From Epinephelus fuscoguttatus (taxonomy: Eukaryota; Chordata; Actinopteri; Perciformes; Serranidae): a stretch of DNA of 64,000 nucleotides. Positions 36,225 to 64,000 of the stretch are shown here, piece by piece. The stretch spans positions 16,669,013 to 16,733,012 of the forward strand of contig NC_064758.1 of NCBI RefSeq assembly GCF_011397635.1, read 5' to 3'. The translations under genes were made by a program, and so were the position numbers. How positions within the stretch are numbered: position 1 is the first letter of the stretch; every line of letters starts with the position of its first letter. The notes under the pieces are model-generated. The model saw nothing but the letters and a program-made list of their open reading frames with translations, did not search any database and had not been told where the DNA came from.

Positions 36225-36395
36225 AGACACAAAATCAATGCATCTCTATTATTGTGCAGGCATAAATTCTCAGAGTTTTGCGGGAGCGGGCAGGAGTGTA
36301 ATACACATTGCGGGTGCGTGCGGTAGTGGTCAGAAATTCAGCGGGAGCCGGCAGGAGTGGGATGAAGAAAACAGTCCTGCGCAGGGCTCTAAGCT
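36225..36395. repeat. Degenerate repeat with GCGGGAGCGGGCAGGAGTG motif
   Basis: GCGGGAGCGGGCAGGAGTG and GCGGGAGCCGGCAGGAGTGG occur in tandem-like fashion about 70 bp apart and end in CGCAGGGCTCTAAGC. It resembles the right end of a CAGGGCTC-type hAT MITE. The remainder of the element is not resolved. Confidence 0.45.
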
Positions 36396-36523
36396 AAACC
36401 ACCTCCATGTTGAGAACTGTGTGCAGACAACTCATATGCTCTGAATTTTAAAAGTTATTCTATCAACTACACTACCTTGTATCTTTTTATTTATTTCCTT
36501 TATTCCCCCCTTTCTTACAACAG

Positions 36524-38339
36524 CCAAGGCCCCTGTCTCCTCCCCGGCTCTCCAGCGCGCCCGTCAAGCTAATCACCGAAAACACAGCCAGCAGCAGACA
36601 TCATCCTCTTCCTCTCACCCACACCCAGGGCCGTCTTCCACCATCCTCTCAGACAGCACCATGACGCCTTGGGGAGGCCTGGCTCTCTCCGAATCGTCCT
36701 TTACCTCAATCCCCCTGCCCTCCCCTCCACGGCCCCCTCCACTTCCACCTCCACCACCTCCTGCTCCTCAGCCGACGCCGTCCACTCCTTATCGAGGGAG
36801 ACGTAACGAAGACGAGGAAGTTTCAAGTACAAGTTTTAACTCTGAGGCTCCGTCTCCACCTGGTGCAGTCCCTCAGGACAGTCTGGGTATGTCTGGAACA
36901 AGGGCCAGTCGTGGTCATATCTAACCATGCGACCAAAGCTAAAAGACAGTGGTTTTTTAATAATAATGTTAACCTACTGAATGTTTATTACTTTATGTGG
37001 AATATAAAAAAAATGCTGCCTCACAGAAAAAAACAACAAAAAACTCCAATTGAGACCAAATGTTCTTTACCGTTATTTTTTTAATCTTTCTTTGACATAG
37101 TATTGAAGGAGGTGTGTTCAGGTACATATAAAGATAATCCCTAACAAACAAAACACACTGTTTTCGGTTTTATTCAGAAGGAAATGTACGATATATTCCA
37201 TGGCATGTATTTTACTGGCTGTGAAATCTTGTCCAACAGGATAATATGAGCTACACTATAGCTAATGTTAGGGTAACCATTACCTAGTTAACGATCATAG
37301 CCTAGCTAACTGTTAGCTATAGTGAACGAAGTTTAGCTACATCACAATGGCTAGATAATGTTAAAATATTCCGTTTTTATCATTAATGTCAACTAACAAA
37401 CTCAGCATTAACTTGTGCAACATGATAACTTTGAAGTTTTCCCTGACTAACCTTTGCTACAGTAACATTAGCACAAGCTTATCTTGCTGGATTTGTTTCA
37501 CTGAAGACATTTGACATGTAGGCTAACAGTAGCAAAGACACAGGTGTAAATAATGAAATGCATGATGGCTGAATTCCATTTAGCTGTTTCCCAGCAGGCA
37601 TTTGGGTTGTGGTCCAATATTTTAAAATATTTTCCTTTCCTAACACTTTGCCTCGAATGCGTCGGAAAATGTCATGAGGTCAAGGAACAATGTAACGGAC
37701 AATTTCACTCAGTGAAGTGCCTTCCTAAGCAACTGGCCCATAACACATAACTCACTTAGATTGTTCACACCTGTGCTTTTCTTGCCATGAAACATTAAAA
37801 TGACTCCAGTAAAACAGGTTTTTTGTGTGAATTCACCGAAATCCATATACTAAGATAACAGATGTGGACCTATAGGACTTTTTCATGAGTGTCGGAGTTG
37901 TTTATCAAGCACTATCTGCAGGACCTGAGAAGAGGTCTAATTAGTAAGTGATAACACCTTTGTGAGTCTGCCATGAGCTTTTAAGTTCGTTGTCCAACAA
38001 AAACAGCTTTATCTTTCACTTAAGTTTAAAATTTCACGTCTGAGATTTTGATTAGTATGAGCTCCTTCCTTTTTTCTAGTTTGTCACCAGTTTCCATGTC
38101 TGTCCCTCTCTATCTCTATAGTTGGAGGGGGTAGAGGAATGCGGGCAAGACGGAGGTGCTTGCCCCAGCGTCGGGTGCCTCGTCCCCCCCGTCTCCCGCC
38201 ACTGCGCCCCATCACCAACCTCAGCTTCTCTCGGAGCTTCACCTTTTCCTTCTTCGAGCTGCCGCTGCACCAGTCACCTCGCTGCCGTGCTGAGCGCATC
38301 AAAAACCTCATGCTGCTTTTGAGACAGATACACTACTGA
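36524..38339 (+). CDS. Unrecognised proline-rich, basic protein, C-terminal two exons
   Basis: Exons 36524-36886 and 38122-38339 are bordered by AACAG/, GG|GTATGT and CTATAG/ and join in frame (phase 1) to 193 codons with a TGA at 38337-38339. The exon start needs one base from an upstream exon I cannot find, so the N terminus is missing or the start may be the ATG at 36661. The first part is Ser/Pro-rich with a Pro run (about 36733-36780: PPPLPPPPPPAPQP) that could bind SH3, WW or EVH1 domains. The last part is strongly basic (RARRRCLPQRRVPRPPR) and ends in a compact hydrophobic/basic block, ITNLSFSRSFTFSFFELPLH and ERIKNLMLLLRQIHY, which looks like the conserved core. I do not recognise the family. 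It lies just 1 kb upstream of slc26a6 on the same strand. Confidence 0.6.
36887..38121 (+). other. Intron of the proline-rich gene
   Basis: A 1.2-kb AT-rich intron with no clear element. The ORF at 37553-37750 has no support. Confidence 0.5.
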
Positions 38340-38843
38340 AGAACACTGCTGACTGCACAGCTGAATTTTTCTGTTCAGTGGACATTACTTTTTAAACATC
38401 AGCATACCATTGTCAAATCTAGAGTGATATAGAAAGCTAGCTTCTAAAAAGCTGCTTGGATATGTTGTTAGATTCCGTATTCATCATGTTTTAAAATTGC
38501 ATTTTGGGTTTGAACTTTTTGAACTTTATTTGCATAAAATAGATAAATATTCTCTCTATATAACATGACGTTGCTGACTTCTTGACTTTTTTTTTCTTAC
38601 AATTTGCTGTTCCAATTTCTTATTGTTGTGAGATTATAAGGACAAGATTTTTTTCTCTCTTTTCATTCTCTCTAGCTTCTCTCTGTCTACATGTGACACT
38701 CATGCTTCATTTCCCTCATGCCAGCCTTTCAATTATTTTTACATTTTCTCAATTGGAATGACTTTAAAAAGTTGAAGTGGGACACATTAAAGCAGATTAA
38801 AACAGAGCAAATATTTTTCTTTCTCATTTACTCCCTTTCTCTC

Positions 38844-38879
<36 letters not shown>

Positions 38880-39318
38880 AGACAAAGACACACACATTCA
38901 GACCATGAGTCTCTGAAAGCTGAGCTGTGATAATAGAGGCATTCAGACGTACTGAATGGGAGTGAAGGGGAGGAGAAAAGGGGCTGTAAACTGGCTGTAA
39001 TGTGCAGAGTTCAAGGCTGTTCTCAACTTTCCCTGACTCACGTGTGAGAGTTCGTAGAGCTGTGTGTGTGTGTGTGTGTGTGTGTATGAACTCTGTGTAC
39101 TCATACAGCTTCGGGCCGATACAGGTTAGGTTGGCCCCTCTCATTGCTCTGGTTTGTTTTGGTTACCTACACAGTTACTACTACTCTTCTTTGTCATGTA
39201 ACTTCATACACACATTTTATACACATAAAGAAAAGTGCAAGAGGAACATTAAACACCCAGTACTGTGGCAGGAACAAAGTGAAACTTAACTGCCAGGAAT
39301 CTTTGACACTAATTTCAG
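38340..39318. other. Gap between proline-rich gene and slc26a6 start; CA and TG tracts
   Basis: Holds the 3' UTR of the upstream gene (no perfect AATAAA close to the stop), CA repeats at 38850-38873 and TG repeats at about 39061-39084. The slc26a6 promoter or 5' UTR exon must be here or further upstream, because the start ATG lies immediately after an acceptor (TTTCAG|ATG). I cannot place the transcription start. Confidence 0.5.
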
Positions 39319-61771
<22,453 letters not shown>

Positions 61772-61898
61772 ACCGACACCATTTCTGCTTTTGAATGTAA
61801 ATTACAGGACAGTTATGTCATCTCACTGTAACGAGAGGGCAGAAAGAAGCATCCCGGGGTGATAGTATAAAGGTTTTAAGATGACAGACAGAACAATC

Positions 61899-61904
61899 AA
61901 TAAA
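61899..61904 (+). terminator. slc26a6 poly(A) signal AATAAA
   Basis: The first AATAAA after the stop, 128 nt downstream. A second AATAAA at 61987-61992 is an alternative. Confidence 0.7.
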
Positions 61905-62106
61905 CAAACTTACTCTTATTTTGAAAGAAAGCCATCAGCACTTTTTACAATATGTATATGTGTACACTTCTCAAACATTTCTTAACAATAAATGTAATTG
62001 TTTCCCAGTTTCCATCATTACTGACCTCTTTATCATGAAGTATAAGACTGCCCAGCTGCCAATAGAACGCTGTTAGCAGAGCTCTGGGCCCAGCTCGCTT
62101 TTTCTG

Positions 62107-62151
62107 CGATGGGACTCGAACCTACAATCCCCAGCTGAGGAGGCCAATGTC
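62107..62151 (-). pseudogene. 3' half of a tRNA-Arg(CCT), decayed
   Basis: The complement reads TTGGCCTCCTCAGCTGGGGA and TTGTAGGTTCGAGTCCCATC, matching the anticodon loop, variable region and T arm of the tRNA at 62700-62772 with a few changes. The 5' half and the acceptor end are lost (followed by GCAGA instead of TGGGGT). It abuts a MITE end at 62156. Confidence 0.8.
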
Positions 62152-62155
62152 ATAT

Positions 62156-62339
62156 TAAAGGGGCAGTTCACCCAAAAATAAAAAACCACAAGACAAGCAC
62201 CATCTAGTTCCTTTGAATTCAAGAGAAGGCAAACACCTCTACAGGCGACATGTCCAACTCACACCAAAATAATATAGATTGATAACTAGCACCATGGGTA
62301 AGCATGTGTTTTTGATTTTGTGATAAACTGGCCCTTTAA
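62156..62339. mobile_element. Short MITE between tRNA copies
   Basis: The left end TTAAAGGGGCAGTTCACCCA and the right end GTGATAAACTGGCCCTTTAA are inverted repeats. It is adjacent to the broken tRNA-Arg copy. Confidence 0.75.
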
Positions 62340-62699
62340 GTATGTCATTCATGATATTAAGGATATTGTTTGTAATCAAGTCTGCTTTTTTCACATGAAT
62401 GCGTGCATAGCCAGATCTGAAAACCTGAAGTTGACACAGGCTGTTAATTACCAGCTTCATGATACCAATTATCAAAGCTCACCAATGTTCGGCTCAGTGA
62501 AGCCAGATAACACATGAGACATTATTTCAGATCATTAAATCATTGATACATTACGACTGACTGTGTTGGTGTAATCCATGTCAGTCAGAAAGCAGTTGAA
62601 GAGAAGTCTCTGTAAAACACTGTTAGCACAGGACAGTCATGGGCCATTGTCTGCTGGGTTACTAGCCCAACACAGCTATAGTGTCATGCTACTGTCCAC

Positions 62700-62772
62700 C
62701 ACCCCAGATGGGACTCGAACCCACAATCCCTGGCTTAGGAGGCCAGTGCCTTATCCATTAGGCCACTGGGGC
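62700..62772 (-). tRNA. tRNA-Arg (anticodon CCT)
   Basis: The complement starts GCCCCAGTGGCCTAATGGAT and folds as a cloverleaf: acceptor GCCCCAG/CTGGGGT (one G-T), D stem GCCT/AGGC, anticodon stem CTGGC/GCCAG with loop CTCCTAA, T stem GTGGG/CCCAT with loop TTCGAGT. Box A and box B are both intact. Anticodon CCT reads AGG codons. No TTTT terminator is close; the first AAAA on the plus strand below it is near 62609. CCA is not encoded, as usual in eukaryotes. Confidence 0.95.
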
Positions 62773-62788
62773 TACAGTAACACAAATT

Positions 62789-62858
62789 GTGGAGAGTCAA
62801 TAGATGAGAAAACATGAGCAGCCGTGGAGAGTCAATAGACGAGAAAACATGAGCAGCC
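62789..62858. repeat. 35-bp tandem duplication
   Basis: Two units differing at one position (ATAGATGAG against ATAGACGAG); recent duplication next to the tRNA gene. Confidence 0.9.
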
Positions 62859-62924
62859 ATGGCTCTGTAAGCAGTAAACAGGCCAGTACAAGACTATTTC
62901 CAAATTAATTCATCGTCCACTTTC

Positions 62925-62999
62925 GCAATAACTAAATCTGTGTTGGGCAATAACTAAATCTGTGTTGGGCAATAATTAAATCTGTGTTGGGCAATAACT
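62925..62999. repeat. 22-bp tandem repeat, about 3.4 units
   Basis: Unit GCAATAACTAAATCTGTGTTGG, with one unit carrying AATAATTAAAT. Confidence 0.9.
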
Positions 63000-64000
63000 G
63001 TGGAGAGATATGATAACTTTGAATCTGAAACACTTAATGAGTTGCTCAGTCTCTGGAATGACGGCTTCTTACAGTTACACAATAACATACACACACAACA
63101 AAATAGATCTACACTCCTTTAGCTACATACCGAAGATGGGAGTTGACATTGTTTTCATAATTGCATCAGTCATCAGTGTCTATCCTGTCATGTATGTGTG
63201 TTTTGGATTAAGTGATAATGACAGTGTTAGTTTACTGTAAGTGGCTGAAGTAGGCAGTGACAGTGACAGAAAATATGTGACTGTCCTTCCTTCTGTTTGT
63301 TGTTTTTTTGATTAGATTATCTTTATTTCCAACTTTATTTGTAATAAAAACATGCTGATGCTCAGCATTTTGTTCAAACTCACAGAAATTTATTTTAAAT
63401 TCAAGAGCAAATCTCAAAGTTTCCAAAGGTCACGCACTATTCTGTCTGTTCCAGTGCATCAATTTGGGGAAATATGTTTGATGCTGATGATTTGGCAGAC
63501 ATGTAGGATCTTTCCACATGCTGAAATGATAAACAATATGAAGTCGGTGGTTTGATTATTTTAACAACAATTAAACTAAACTTCCGTTCAAAAAATTAAA
63601 CAATCTTCCATTTGTGTCACATGTTAACGTGGACAGAGTAGTTTCCTGCACATTGTAAAGACTAATCAATCAGTGTGTTTTGTAAAGTGGTGTTTCTTAC
63701 AATAACAAGGCTTAAACAGGGAAGGGAAATAGTTTTAATGCATTGCTTTAGTTTTGTTGGAAAATATTATTTCAATATCAGTTTTACAGTTAATGCCCTC
63801 ACGATCTCACACAGGCTCCGCCCCCTACTAGACTCTTTGGGTGATGCTTATCTATTAATGATCACGTGCATGCACACTGGGAAAAGCATAAACGTAGCCG
63901 GTCAGTCAAGACTTGCCTACCTGAATACATGCGGACCCCACAGTATGTATACCCAAAGAGTCCAGAAGAATGCGCCGCCTGTTTTAATAGAACTAGGGTT

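Larger units (their letters stand above)
29600..36523. other. Intergenic region with MITEs and unresolved upstream exons
   Basis: No gene is recognised, although 5' exons of the proline-rich gene at 36524 should lie here or the exon pair is only part of a gene. Contents: MITE at 30243-30724, a TG/GTGTGT-rich tract at about 31100-31580, a purine-rich stretch at about 31690-32170 (GGAAG/GAGAG), an interspersed repeat at about 33355-34080, and a low-copy-looking repeat at about 36225-36395. The many 60-110 residue ORFs have no splice or composition support. Confidence 0.45.
62773..64000. other. 3' flank with short tandem repeats, no gene recognised
   Basis: Contains a 35-bp direct duplication (62789-62823 and 62824-62858, GTGGAGAGTCAATAGA...), a 22-bp tandem repeat of about 3.4 copies (62925-62999, AATAACTAAATCTGTGTTGG), and near the end a 12-bp inverted repeat GACTCTTTGGGT / ACCCAAAGAGTC (63831-63842 and 63951-63962). 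Short ORFs have no support. Confidence 0.6.

Noticed and set aside
62785-63000. CRISPR-like array
   Set aside because: The direct repeats are contiguous tandem units without spacers, in a vertebrate genome.

Overview
The window is nuclear DNA of a ray-finned (teleost) fish. It shows intron-rich vertebrate genes with GT-AG splice sites, long TG/CA microsatellites, tRNA-derived SINEs, hAT-like and palindromic MITEs and a vertebrate tRNA-Arg. Base composition is AT-rich outside exons. Nothing points to bacteria, plasmid or virus. I see no CRISPR array, operon or gene cluster of a new kind; the unusual material is in splice-site architecture, a structured minisatellite, nested mobile elements and two unrecognised genes.

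Layout. 1-10.1 kb (+): the last six visible coding exons of celsr3, a seven-pass atypical cadherin of planar cell polarity and axon guidance, with its 3' UTR. 10.1-16.1 kb: intergenic, with one SINE-like copy. 16.1-20.1 kb (-): a four-exon gene for a BED-like zinc-finger protein with a basic coiled-coil tail; every splice phase agrees. 20.1-22.3 kb: SINEs and a MITE. 22.3-29.6 kb (+): wdr6, with CCAAT-box promoter, non-coding exon 1, two short upstream ORFs and six coding exons giving 1428 aa. 29.6-36.5 kb: repeat-laden intergenic DNA. 36.5-38.3 kb (+): the last two exons of an unrecognised proline-rich, basic protein. 39.3-61.8 kb (+): a complete SLC26 anion exchanger of the A6 type, 18 coding exons giving 671 aa, all phases consistent. 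61.9-64 kb: a tRNA-Arg(CCT), a decayed half copy of it, and short tandem repeats.

CELSR3, WDR6 and SLC26A6 also lie close together in human 3p21.31 (from memory), so the genes form a conserved vertebrate neighbourhood rather than a functional pathway. Their products act apart: a surface adhesion receptor, a tRNA-modification/translation-control scaffold, and an apical Cl-/HCO3-/oxalate/sulfate exchanger.

The 8.4-kb slc26a6 intron (50106-58555) separates the membrane part from most of the STAS part and has trapped a nested MITE/SINE, a retroelement ORF, a disabled intronless coiled-coil retrocopy, a LINE reverse-transcriptase fragment and a 42-bp minisatellite with a seven-unit higher-order repeat. 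At its 3' end the STAS exon is preceded by a (TG)24-T-rich-AACAG acceptor that resembles the well-known CFTR (TG)m(T)n site.

All gene models were built by hand from splice sites, phase and recalled family sequences; no database search or transcript data were available.
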